From Nonomuraea aurantiaca (GTDB taxonomy: Bacteria; Actinomycetota; Actinomycetes; Streptosporangiales; Streptosporangiaceae), in NCBI RefSeq assembly GCF_020215705.1, contig NZ_JAIWNB010000027.1, forward strand, positions 62,001 to 126,000: a DNA stretch of 64,000 nt. The letters are read 5' to 3'. Below the pieces are notes generated by a model, which saw only the letters and a program-made list of their open reading frames with translations, was not told the origin of the DNA and did not search any database. Of this stretch, positions 42,247 to 49,482 are shown piece after piece. Position numbers and translations under genes: made by a program. Within the stretch, counting starts at the first letter, position 1; each line of letters opens with the position of its first letter.

Positions 42247-43430
42247 GCCTGGGCCAGCGGGAGTCGTACCGACACATGGAAGCCCGGCCCGTCGGTGCGG
42301 GGACGGGCCGCGGCGGTGCCACCGCAGGCGGCGGCCCGCTCGCGGATGCCGATCAGCCCGTGCCCACCCGAAGGCAGCCCGAGCCCGCCTGGAGAGTGCC
42401 CGTCGATCGCTGCGCGGCCCCGGCCGTCGTCGGTGATGTCGAGCATCAGGGTGTCGTCCTCCCAGGTGAGCCGGATGTCCGCGTGGTTCGCGCCGGCGTG
42501 CTTGACGATGTTGGTGAGTGCTTCCTGCGTGACTCGGTACGCGGCCACGGCGCAGTCGGGCGAGACGGGGCGCGGCGTGCCGGTCGAGGCGAACGCCACC
42601 CGCAGCCCCGTATGGGAGACCTGGTCCGCCAGCGCGGGCAGGTCGTCGATGGTGGGCTGTGGCGCGCGCGGCGCCTCCTCGTCCTTCAGCACGCCCAGCA
42701 TCCGGCGCAGCTGCATCATCGCGTCCCGTCCGGCCGCGGCGATCGCGTCGAAGGCGGCCTCCGCCCGCGCCGGGTTGCTCCTGACCACCACGGGCCCCGC
42801 CTCGGCCTGGACGACCATGAGACTGACCGCGTGGGCCAGGATGTCGTGCATGTCGCGGGCGATCCTGGCGCGCTCCTGCTCGGCCGCGCGTTCCGCTTCC
42901 ATCTGTCGCTCCCTTTCCAGCCGTTCGGCCCGTTCCTCCAGCGCGGCGGCGTGGGCGCGGGAGGTGGCCGTGGCCCTGCCCATGGCGTACGCGGCGACGA
43001 ACAGCACCGTCCCGCGCAGCGCGGTCTCCGACGAGCCGACCACGAGCAGCCCACCGGCGATGGTCGTGGTGAACACGAGAATCCGCTGCCAGGTGCCGGA
43101 GTAGGCGGCGACCGTGTAGAGCGCGACCATGCCGCCGTACCAGATGGGCTGGCGCGCGACGTTGTCGGCGAGGTCGTAGAGGGCGCCCGTGCCCAGGCAG
43201 AGGATCAGTACGGTGATCGGTGCCCGCCGCCGCCAGACCAGGGGCAACGACGCGGCGACCACCACCACGTACCCCCACCAGTCCCAGGGCTCGCCGGTCC
43301 GATCGTTGCCGGACAGCAGGGGCCAGAGCTGGGCGATCAGGATCACCGCGGTGAGCGCGGCGTCCACCCAGAGGTGAGGGAGCGCCGCGATCCTTCGACG
43401 CACGATGTCGATAAGCGACAAGTCGGACAC
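42243..43430 (-). CDS. Sensor histidine kinase (HisKA_3 type)
   Basis: A 395-residue membrane kinase with about five hydrophobic segments in residues 20-150, a linker coiled coil (ALEERAERLERERQMEAERA), the phospho-acceptor His in RIARDMHDILAHAVSLMVVQ, and ATPase motifs ALTNIVKHAGANH, ITDDGRG and GLIGIRERA. GTG 43430 with GGGG upstream is preferred; ATG 43460 is an alternative. A 22-base imperfect tandem repeat (GAGCCGGCGTACGG twice) lies just upstream of the start. Partner of the overlapping response regulator. Confidence 0.9.
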   Translation of the reverse strand: MSDLSLIDIVRRRIAALPHLWVDAALTAVILIAQLWPLLSGNDRTGEPWDWWGYVVVVAASLPLVWRRRAPITVLILCLGTGALYDLADNVARQPIWYGGMVALYTVAAYSGTWQRILVFTTTIAGGLLVVGSSETALRGTVLFVAAYAMGRATATSRAHAAALEERAERLERERQMEAERAAEQERARIARDMHDILAHAVSLMVVQAEAGPVVVRSNPARAEAAFDAIAAAGRDAMMQLRRMLGVLKDEEAPRAPQPTIDDLPALADQVSHTGLRVAFASTGTPRPVSPDCAVAAYRVTQEALTNIVKHAGANHADIRLTWEDDTLMLDITDDGRGRAAIDGHSPGGLGLPSGGHGLIGIRERAAACGGTAAARPRTDGPGFHVSVRLPLAQA

Positions 43431-43479
43431 GACACCCCATCTTTCCGTACGCCGGCTCATGCTTCCCGTACGCCGGCTC

Positions 43480-44064
43480 TCACGCATGCGCGGGCGCGTG
43501 CCTCGCGGTCGTCGTACGGCGGCCCATCAGCGGCAGGAACGAGACGAACAGCAGGATCGCGCCCACCGGGATGAGGTCCTTGTCGACCGCCGACAGCACG
43601 ATCTCGGCCAGCACCGCGACCGGCACCCAGATCTTGACCAGCCGGTGCCCGGCGAGCAGGCCGGCGAAGGCGAGCTGGGCGACGTAGAACAGGATCGGGC
43701 CCGCGTCGTAGACGGCCAGGGACACGCCCGGCACCGCCTTCACCTGCTCGAACAGCGGGCTCATCGCGTCATGGTCGGCGGCCAGGAAGCCGACGATGAT
43801 GTCGATCGCGAACTGGGCGGCCGCGCAGCCGATCCCGACGACGCCCGCGACCATGGCCGCGGTGGCGAGGGCGGACCGTCCCAACATTCTCCGCATTTCC
43901 CAAAATATCGGGATGAACAGTGTCAAAGCCCCGAGAAAGGCGAGGTGTCCGGCTGTCCAGGCCAAGCCGGGGCCTCGGACGCCGTCGAGACCGTCGACGA
44001 TTCTGAGCAGACCGTAGGTCAGGACGAGCAGTGGGGCGGCGATGAGCGCGGTGCGGTTCTTCAC
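43480..44064 (-). CDS. Multi-pass membrane protein of unknown function
   Basis: A 194-residue protein with six hydrophobic segments (for example TALIAAPLLVLTYGLLRIV, TAGHLAFLGALTLFIPIFW and GAILLFVSFLPLMG). GTG 44064 is chosen because AAGGAGAA stands upstream. It is the first gene of an operon with the kinase and response regulator, 50 bases before the kinase, so it may be the input module or the target of that system. Family not recognised. Confidence 0.78.
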   Translation of the reverse strand: MKNRTALIAAPLLVLTYGLLRIVDGLDGVRGPGLAWTAGHLAFLGALTLFIPIFWEMRRMLGRSALATAAMVAGVVGIGCAAAQFAIDIIVGFLAADHDAMSPLFEQVKAVPGVSLAVYDAGPILFYVAQLAFAGLLAGHRLVKIWVPVAVLAEIVLSAVDKDLIPVGAILLFVSFLPLMGRRTTTARHAPAHA

Positions 44065-44195
44065 GACCGGTTCTCCTTCAAGCTGCGGGATATGCAGCCA
44101 ATCCTCGGAGTTCGCCGCGCAAAGCGGATCGCCGCGACGGGCGATCCTCGGGCTCCCTCTCAAGAGCGAGTCCCGTCGCCCGCGAGGGCGATCTG

Positions 44196-44233
44196 CCGAC
44201 AATCATGGAGTGCTTGACAATTCTTATTGTCGG
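44196..44233 (+). promoter_or_regulatory. TTGACAA-N6-TTGTCGG operator/promoter of the SRPBCC gene
   Basis: The core (44214-44233) is TTGACAA-TTCTTA-TTGTCGG and includes a -35-like TTGACA. An upstream CCGACAAT (44196-44203) is the perfect complement of the final ATTGTCGG (44226-44233). The same 7+7 arms occur before the hydrolase operon at 49368-49387. Confidence 0.65.
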
Positions 44234-44279
44234 TGGAAGTGTCGGTCTCACGCAAGGAACATCCACCGAGGAGACGGTC

Positions 44280-45029
44280 ATGCCGCACGAGTTCGAGGTA
44301 CGTCACGACATCGAGCTGGAAGCCTCACCCGAGGAGGTCTGGCAGGCGATCGCCGAAGGACCGGGCATCGACTCCTGGTTCATGGGCCACAGCGAGCTGG
44401 AGCCCCGCGAGGGCGGCAGGGGCACGCAGACCTTCGGCGGCGACTTCAGCATGGGCTCGACCGTCACCGCGTGGGAGCCCGGTAAACGGCTGGCCTACCG
44501 CGGCGACGAGAACCCCGAAGACGGCACGTTCATGGCGTTCGAATACCTCATCGAAGGTCGCGAGAGCGGCAGCACGGTGCTCCGCTTCGTGCACAGCGGC
44601 TTCCTCGGCGACGACTGGGAGTCCGAGTACGACGCGCTGAAGATCGGCGACCTCCAATACCTGCGCAAGCTGGCCGCCTACCTCAAGCACTTCCGCGGCC
44701 GGATCTCGACGCACAACCTGATGCTCTGGGGCCCGCAGGCGTCGCACGACCAGGCGTGGGCCGCCTTCCAGAGCGTGCTCGGCCGGTCCGGCGGCATCGC
44801 CGCGGGCGACCGGGTCACCATCGCGCCAGACGGGGTCGCGCCGCAGGAGGGCGTCGTCGAGTGGGTCACCGATCCGGGCACGTTCGTGGGCGTGCGTACG
44901 GACGACGGGCTCTACATGCTCATCCACGGCCAGGGCACGGTCGTGGTCGAGCACCACGCGTACGCCGAGATCGACGGGCAGGCGCTGGAGCAGGCCTGGC
45001 AGGGCTGGCTCCAGAAGGCCTTCGCGTAG
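44280..45029 (+). CDS. SRPBCC-domain (AHSA1-like) protein
   Basis: A 249-residue protein. The N-terminal 150 residues are an AHSA1/START-like cavity domain (VRHDIELEASPEEVWQAIAE, WFMGHSELEPREGGRG, RLAYRGDENPEDGTFMAFEY); a C-terminal extension of about 100 residues follows. Such proteins bind hydrophobic ligands or act in stress responses and are often next to an ArsR gene; none is present here. ATG 44280 has GAGGAG upstream. It shares an operator-like element with the hydrolase operon 5 kb away. Confidence 0.85.
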   Translation: MPHEFEVRHDIELEASPEEVWQAIAEGPGIDSWFMGHSELEPREGGRGTQTFGGDFSMGSTVTAWEPGKRLAYRGDENPEDGTFMAFEYLIEGRESGSTVLRFVHSGFLGDDWESEYDALKIGDLQYLRKLAAYLKHFRGRISTHNLMLWGPQASHDQAWAAFQSVLGRSGGIAAGDRVTIAPDGVAPQEGVVEWVTDPGTFVGVRTDDGLYMLIHGQGTVVVEHHAYAEIDGQALEQAWQGWLQKAFA

Positions 45030-45145
45030 AAGGCCTCCGCTCCGGCGGCTGTCAGGCCGACATCGGTGTCCCGGCATCCGGGGCATCGTTGGGCCTGGTC
45101 GGCGCTCTGCGGGACCAGGCCGCGGGGTCGATGAGGTCGCCGGCG

Positions 45146-45604
45146 CTAATGGTCGGCCGGGCGGTCGCGGGAGTTGTTGATGCGTAGCGCCTCGGCGAGC
45201 TGGTCTTCCAGGATGATGATCCGGCACGCGGCTTCCAGGGCGGTGCCCTGGTCGACCAGCTCGCGGGCCCTGGCCGCCAAGCGCAGCTGGTAGCGGGAGT
45301 AGCGGCGGTGGCCGCCGTTGGAGCGTTGCGGCTCGATCAGTTTGGCGGTGCCCAGACTGCGCAGGAAAGCCGCGCTGACGCCCAGGATCTCCGCGGCCCG
45401 GCCCATGCTGTAGGCGGGGTAGTCGTCATCGTCGAGTTTGGATTCGGCACTGGCATCCACCGCCGCATTGGAGGGGGACAGGGTGCGGGCCTCGGCTTTG
45501 TCGCCGTAAGCGGCGCTTGACGCGAGTGTGGAAGTAGCGGCCGTGGTGCGGGGCTTGAGCTTGCTATCGGGCCCTGTGGCCAACTCTGTGGATGTTCGAT
45601 CCAT
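45146..45604 (-). CDS. MerR-type DNA-binding protein with acidic N-terminal extension
   Basis: A 152-residue protein. The first 65 residues are low-complexity, then a MerR-like winged helix: YSMGRAAEILGVSAAFLRSL and IEPQRSNGGHRRYSRYQLR, then a short helix ending RIINNSRDRPADH-like tail. It has no effector domain, so it may act as a structural or co-regulator. AGGAGG stands four bases before ATG 45604, and a 12-bp hairpin stands just before that. Upstream is a gene-free repeat region. Confidence 0.8.
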   Translation of the reverse strand: MDRTSTELATGPDSKLKPRTTAATSTLASSAAYGDKAEARTLSPSNAAVDASAESKLDDDDYPAYSMGRAAEILGVSAAFLRSLGTAKLIEPQRSNGGHRRYSRYQLRLAARARELVDQGTALEAACRIIILEDQLAEALRINNSRDRPADH

Positions 45605-45626
45605 GTAACCTCCTGAACGCGGACGA

Positions 45627-45656
45627 GGGCCCCGGCGCCATGATGCGCCGGGGCCC
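45627..45656 (-). promoter_or_regulatory. Strong hairpin in the leader of the MerR gene
   Basis: A perfect 12-bp stem (GGGCCCCGGCGC / GCGCCGGGGCCC) with a six-base loop ends 23 bases before the ATG and abuts the ribosome site. It could be an attenuator, a terminator of an upstream transcript, or an mRNA-stabilising stem. Confidence 0.7.
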
Positions 45657-45910
45657 GCAACTAGGTTGTTCAACACCATCTACCGGCCAAGAGGCCGAAT
45701 TGCCGTTTCCGCAACAGCCGCCCGCTGAGGGCGGGGATGCGGGGATCGCGTAAGCGTGACCGTAGACCACCTTCCCGTCTGTGGAGCTGCGGTACCCGTG
45801 CGGCGAAAACACACCGGCGACGGGCGATCCTGATGGCGTTCAACACTCCCTTCGCTATCTGTGAACCTTCTACAACCCATGTCATGAGACGGCCTTCGAC
45901 GGCCGCTCTG

Positions 45911-46070
45911 GCAGCGCGTCCACGTGTGGGGCCCCTTGCGACTTCTTGGCCCTACACGTCCGACCTTCTGCCGGTTACTTCTTACTTTCAACTGCGGTGT
46001 TGCTGCGGCAGCGCGTCCACGTGTGGGGCCCCTTGCGACTTCTTGGCCCTGCACGTCCGACCTTCTGCCG
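45911..46070. repeat. 63-bp direct repeat, two copies 97 bp apart
   Basis: Copies at 45911-45973 and 46008-46070 differ at one base. Each starts GCAGCGCGTCCACGTG and includes the internal palindrome GGGGCCCC. A 34-base spacer separates them. Only two copies exist, and they are too long and differently spaced to be a CRISPR array. Confidence 0.9.
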
Positions 46071-46266
46071 ATCACTCCTGCTATCCACGCTCGTCCGGGC
46101 AGCTCGTCGTGACGCTGGGTATCTCGTGCGCCGCCCTCGTGGATCCGTTCCTTGCGATGGGAGAAACACTAGCCACAACAACCACGAATGTCTACCATGG
46201 CGACTATAGATTTTCGATCCCTGGCGCAGCAGCATCTCCGGATGGCCTCTGGCCAGGGGTTCGCGG

Positions 46267-46824
46267 TCAGGAGGCCGCTTCGATGACGCCGTGGACGGCC
46301 CGGGAGACGCGCTCGGCGGCCGTGCCGGGATCGGGCCGTCCGGCGTCCAGCCACGCGATGACCCCTTCGACGGCCACCGCGAACACCAGCCGCGCCGCCC
46401 AGTCCGCCCACTTCGGATCGGCGATCCTGGCGGCCAGATGCTGGCGGGCGATCTGGACGGACTCGCGGGTGAAGTCGTCGATGAGGTCGCGGAACTCCGG
46501 CTCGCGGGCCGCATAGCGGAACAGCAGCCGGAACCCGTCCGGATCCGCGTCGGCCGCCCGCAGGAGCGCCGGGATCGTCTGGTCGCTGAAGCCCGATTCG
46601 CCCACCCGCTCGCCGAGCCGCGAGCCGGCCCGGTCGAGCACCGCCCGATAGAGGTCGGTCTTCGACTCGAAGTGCCGGTAGAGGATCACCCGGCTGACGC
46701 CGGCCTCGGCGGCCACGTCGTCGAGACCGGTGGCCGTGTAGCCGCCGACCGCGAAGGCGCGCGTCGCGGCGTCGAGGATCTGCTCCCGGCGCTCTGCCCG
46801 GGGCATCCGCCGGACGGTTTCCAT
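46267..46824 (-). CDS. TetR-family repressor
   Basis: A 185-residue TetR regulator: HTH RREQILDAATRAFAVGGYTA followed by TGLDDVAAEAGVSRVILYRHF. The rest is a helical ligand-binding domain. It diverges from a P450 gene with 47 bases between the starts; inverted arms flank both starts. Probably controls the P450 and itself. Confidence 0.9.
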   Translation of the reverse strand: METVRRMPRAERREQILDAATRAFAVGGYTATGLDDVAAEAGVSRVILYRHFESKTDLYRAVLDRAGSRLGERVGESGFSDQTIPALLRAADADPDGFRLLFRYAAREPEFRDLIDDFTRESVQIARQHLAARIADPKWADWAARLVFAVAVEGVIAWLDAGRPDPGTAAERVSRAVHGVIEAAS

Positions 46825-46834
46825 GCGCGCTCCT

Positions 46835-46886
46835 CTTGTTTACTTTCGAGTCTACAAATACCGTTGTTCACATGCCAGTAAACAAG
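46835..46886. promoter_or_regulatory. CTTGTTTACT ... AGTAAACAAG inverted arms
   Basis: Perfect 10+10 arms at 46835-46844 and 46877-46886, centres 42 bases apart, about four helical turns. They enclose the whole TetR/P450 promoter interval, and the right arm lies in the first P450 codons. This suggests two TetR dimers on one face, or a loop. Confidence 0.6.
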
Positions 46887-48047
46887 CTTCCCTTCGAGCA
46901 GCCCGAGCTCCTCCGGCCGGCGCCGCTGCTGCGCGCGCTGCAGGCGGAGGGCCCGGTGCATCGCGTACAGACGGGCACGGGTGACGACGCCTGGCTGGTG
47001 ACCGGCTATGAGGAGGTGCGTCGCCTGCTCGACGACGACCGGCTCGGCCGCTCGCACCCCGATCCCGAGAACGCCGCGCGCATCGGCGAGTCGGCACTGT
47101 TCGGCGGCCCGATGGGCGACTTCGACACCGAGCGCGAGGACCACATCAGGATGCGGGCGGTGTTCCAGCCGCACTTCTCGCCGAAGCGCATGCGGGCCTT
47201 CCGTCCGCGCGTGGAAGAGCTGACCGACCAGCTGCTCGACGAGCTGGAGCGGCAGGGCTCGCCGGCCGATCTCCACCAGGCGCTGGCGCTGCCGCTGCCG
47301 ATCCTGGTCATCTGCGAGCTGCTCGGCGTGCCGTACGAGGATCGCGACCAGTTCCGCGCCTGGACGGAGGCGGCGGGCAACACCGCCGACCACGCCCGCT
47401 CGATGCAGGGCCTGATCGACCTGTACGAGTACGGCAAGAGCCTCGTCGAGCGCAAGCGGCACACACCGGGCGACGACGTCATCTCTCGGATGATCGCGCT
47501 GCCCGACACGGACGACGACGAGATCGCGCGGCGGGCCATGAACCTGCTGTTCGCCGGGCACGAGACCACGGTCGTGCAGATCGGCATGGGCGCGCTGTAC
47601 CTGCTGGCGAACTCCGAGCAGTGGGATGCTCTGCGGGCCGAGCCCGAGCTGCTCACCGGGGCGATCGAGGAGATCCTCCGGGCGCCCATGGTGAACGGCG
47701 CCGGCGGCATCCCCCGATACGCCCGTGTCGATCTGGAGATCGGCGAGGTCACGGTCCGGGCGGGCGAGCTGGTCCTGTTGCACATCGGCATGGCCAACCA
47801 CGACGAGAAGATGTTCGCGGATCCGGAGCGGTTCGACGTCACCCGGGAGGCGATGGGTCACGTCTCGTTCGGCTATGGCGCCCGCTACTGCATCGGGGCG
47901 CCGCTCGCCCGGCTCGAGCTGCAGGCGGTGTTCGCCCGGCTCATCCCGCGTTTTCCGGGGATGCGGCTGGCGGTGCCGGTGGAGGAGCTGCGGGTGCGCG
48001 CCGACTCGCTGACGTCGGGCCTGGTGTCCCTGCCGGTGAAGTGGTGA
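46872..48047 (+). CDS. Cytochrome P450
   Basis: A 391-residue bacterial class I P450. The I helix has LLFAGHETTV (His in place of the usual Asp or Glu of AGxDT), the K helix has EEILR, and the haem loop is FGYGARYCIGAPLAR with the thiolate Cys. It needs a ferredoxin and reductase, not encoded next to it. Substrate unknown. ATG 46872 gives the usual short N-terminus. Confidence 0.93.
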   Translation: MPVNKLPFEQPELLRPAPLLRALQAEGPVHRVQTGTGDDAWLVTGYEEVRRLLDDDRLGRSHPDPENAARIGESALFGGPMGDFDTEREDHIRMRAVFQPHFSPKRMRAFRPRVEELTDQLLDELERQGSPADLHQALALPLPILVICELLGVPYEDRDQFRAWTEAAGNTADHARSMQGLIDLYEYGKSLVERKRHTPGDDVISRMIALPDTDDDEIARRAMNLLFAGHETTVVQIGMGALYLLANSEQWDALRAEPELLTGAIEEILRAPMVNGAGGIPRYARVDLEIGEVTVRAGELVLLHIGMANHDEKMFADPERFDVTREAMGHVSFGYGARYCIGAPLARLELQAVFARLIPRFPGMRLAVPVEELRVRADSLTSGLVSLPVKW

Positions 48048-48095
48048 CGTCGGGCCCGTGACCCGGGGCCGCCCGGTCACCCGCGAAAGGTGCGG

Positions 48096-48542
48096 TCAGC
48101 CCTCACCGTTGGCGAGCCGGGTGACGGTGTCGGCGACGCGCCGCTGCCTGGTCTCGGCCTTCTTGGCGCCCTCGACCTGGAGGACGTAGCGGAGCCTGCG
48201 GGAGTACGACAGCCCTTCGAAGAAGCGCTTGGCCTCGGGAGCCTCGTCCAGCGCCGCGGCCAGGTCGGCCGGCACGGCCACCTCCCGGGGTGCGGTGTCG
48301 AGCTCCAGCGTGACCTCCACCTCGTCGCCCGCGGCCACACCCGCGCCCTGCCGGTGCTCGGCGCTGAGCGGCAGCATGTACCGGCCGCCCATGGGGCTGA
48401 CCGTGCTGCGGTAGCCGTAGCCATTGATCGTGACGCTGACGGCGGGCCGCCTGCTCCCGCCGAGACCCTCGACGACCTCGGCGGGGACCTCGATGCCCGT
48501 GGCGGTCTTGCCGCCCAGCTGGACGACGGCGCGGAATCTCAT
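48096..48542 (-). CDS. DUF1905 / YdeI-OmpD-associated-like protein
   Basis: A 148-residue protein. The N-terminal part (FRAVVQLGGKTATGIEVPAE, VSVTINGYGYRSTVSPMGGR) matches DUF1905, and the C-terminal part (LDEAPEAKRFFEGLSYSRRL) matches the YdeI-like OmpD-associated helix pair. Function unknown. Its ATG overlaps the stop of the upstream hydrolase by four bases, so they are co-translated. Confidence 0.87.
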   Translation of the reverse strand: MRFRAVVQLGGKTATGIEVPAEVVEGLGGSRRPAVSVTINGYGYRSTVSPMGGRYMLPLSAEHRQGAGVAAGDEVEVTLELDTAPREVAVPADLAAALDEAPEAKRFFEGLSYSRRLRYVLQVEGAKKAETRQRRVADTVTRLANGEG

Positions 48543-49333
48543 CGGAAGAACCCTTCCAGGACCGGCGCCAGGGCCGGGGCCTTGACGATGTGGGTCTGGC
48601 CGTCGAGCGTGCGGTGCTCGGCGTTGGGCAGCACCTCGGCCCAGGCCCGCATGGCGTTGCGCATCCACAGCGGGCTCTTGCTGCCGCAGATCACCAGGGT
48701 CGGGATCTTGACCGAGGCCCAGGGAGCGGCGGGCAGCGGCTTGCCGTGCTCGTAGTCGGCCACGAACGCGACGTCATAGGGCAGCGTGTGGACGATGGCC
48801 TTGATACCGGACCAGGCGGGCATGAAGCGCATCATGGCGACGACCACGCCGGGCAGGTTGACGCCCTTGCGCATGAAGTAGGAGACTGCCTGGCCCCGGC
48901 GCCCGGTGGCCACCATCTCTTCGATCCGCCGCTCGTAGTCGTCCGGGATCGGCGGCCGGGTGTCGTCGACCACGAACGGCGCCTCGTAGACGGCCACCTT
49001 CGACACCGGCAGACCGCTCTCGACGGCCGCCATGGCCAGCGCCGCGCCGGACGAGATGCCGTACAGGAAGGCAGTGCCGCCCGCCTCCTCCACCAGCGCG
49101 GCCAGGTCCTCGATCTCGCGCTCGGGGGAGAACGGCGCGGTGTCGCCGCTGGCGCCGCGCCCTCGGCGGTCGTAGGTGTAGACGGTGAAGCTTCGAGCCA
49201 GCTCCTTGGCCAGCGCCGGGTTCGGACCGGCCGCGCGGTGGCACATCGCGCCGTCGACGAGGATGACCGCCGGACCCTGGCCGATGCGGTCGTAGGCGAT
49301 CTGGGTGCCGTCTTTCGAAGTGACCTTGTCCAT
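48539..49333 (-). CDS. Alpha/beta hydrolase
   Basis: A 264-residue alpha/beta hydrolase. The nucleophile is in LYGISSGAALAMA, His in LDGQTHIVKAPA, and the oxyanion segment is LVDGAMCHRAAG. AAGGAGAC precedes ATG 49333. The leader contains the TTGACAA/TTGTCGG element shared with the SRPBCC gene. First gene of a two-gene operon with the DUF1905 protein. Confidence 0.9.
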   Translation of the reverse strand: MDKVTSKDGTQIAYDRIGQGPAVILVDGAMCHRAAGPNPALAKELARSFTVYTYDRRGRGASGDTAPFSPEREIEDLAALVEEAGGTAFLYGISSGAALAMAAVESGLPVSKVAVYEAPFVVDDTRPPIPDDYERRIEEMVATGRRGQAVSYFMRKGVNLPGVVVAMMRFMPAWSGIKAIVHTLPYDVAFVADYEHGKPLPAAPWASVKIPTLVICGSKSPLWMRNAMRAWAEVLPNAEHRTLDGQTHIVKAPALAPVLEGFFR

Positions 49334-49367
49334 GTCCGTCTCCTTGTCAGGTGGTTGCAGCCTCCCA

Positions 49368-49387
49368 CCGACAATTATTTTTGTCAA
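49368..49387 (-). promoter_or_regulatory. TTGACAA-N6-TTGTCGG operator/promoter of the hydrolase operon
   Basis: Read on the minus strand this is TTGACAA-AAATAA-TTGTCGG followed by TGGGAG; the SRPBCC element reads TTGACAA-TTCTTA-TTGTCGG followed by TGGAAG. Arms and flank agree while the centre differs, as expected of a shared regulator site. Confidence 0.65.
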
Positions 49388-49482
49388 GGATCCACCTGGG
49401 CGTACCTCCGCGTGGAACCAGGGGCGCGCACGCCGGCGACCCTCAGTGATCGGTACGGCCGGCTCGTTCGTAAGGTGGCAGC

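Larger units (their letters stand above)
45605..46266. other. Gene-free repeat region
   Basis: Between the MerR gene and the TetR gene. It holds a strong hairpin (45627-45656) and two copies of a 63-bp sequence. Several open frames cross it, but the two repeat copies are 97 bases apart, which is not a multiple of three, so no single frame reads both alike. I call no gene here. Confidence 0.6.

Noticed and set aside
41575..43440. Apparent single long minus-strand gene covering kinase and regulator
   Set aside because: Only the last 223 codons are the true frame (the response regulator). The upstream part is out of frame to the kinase.
45670..45885. 71-codon minus-strand frame upstream of the MerR gene
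   Set aside because: Arg-rich, ends just before the hairpin, no ribosome site; more likely leader or non-coding DNA.
45911..46070. CRISPR array
   Set aside because: Only two copies, 63 bases long with a 34-base spacer, no cas genes in the window.
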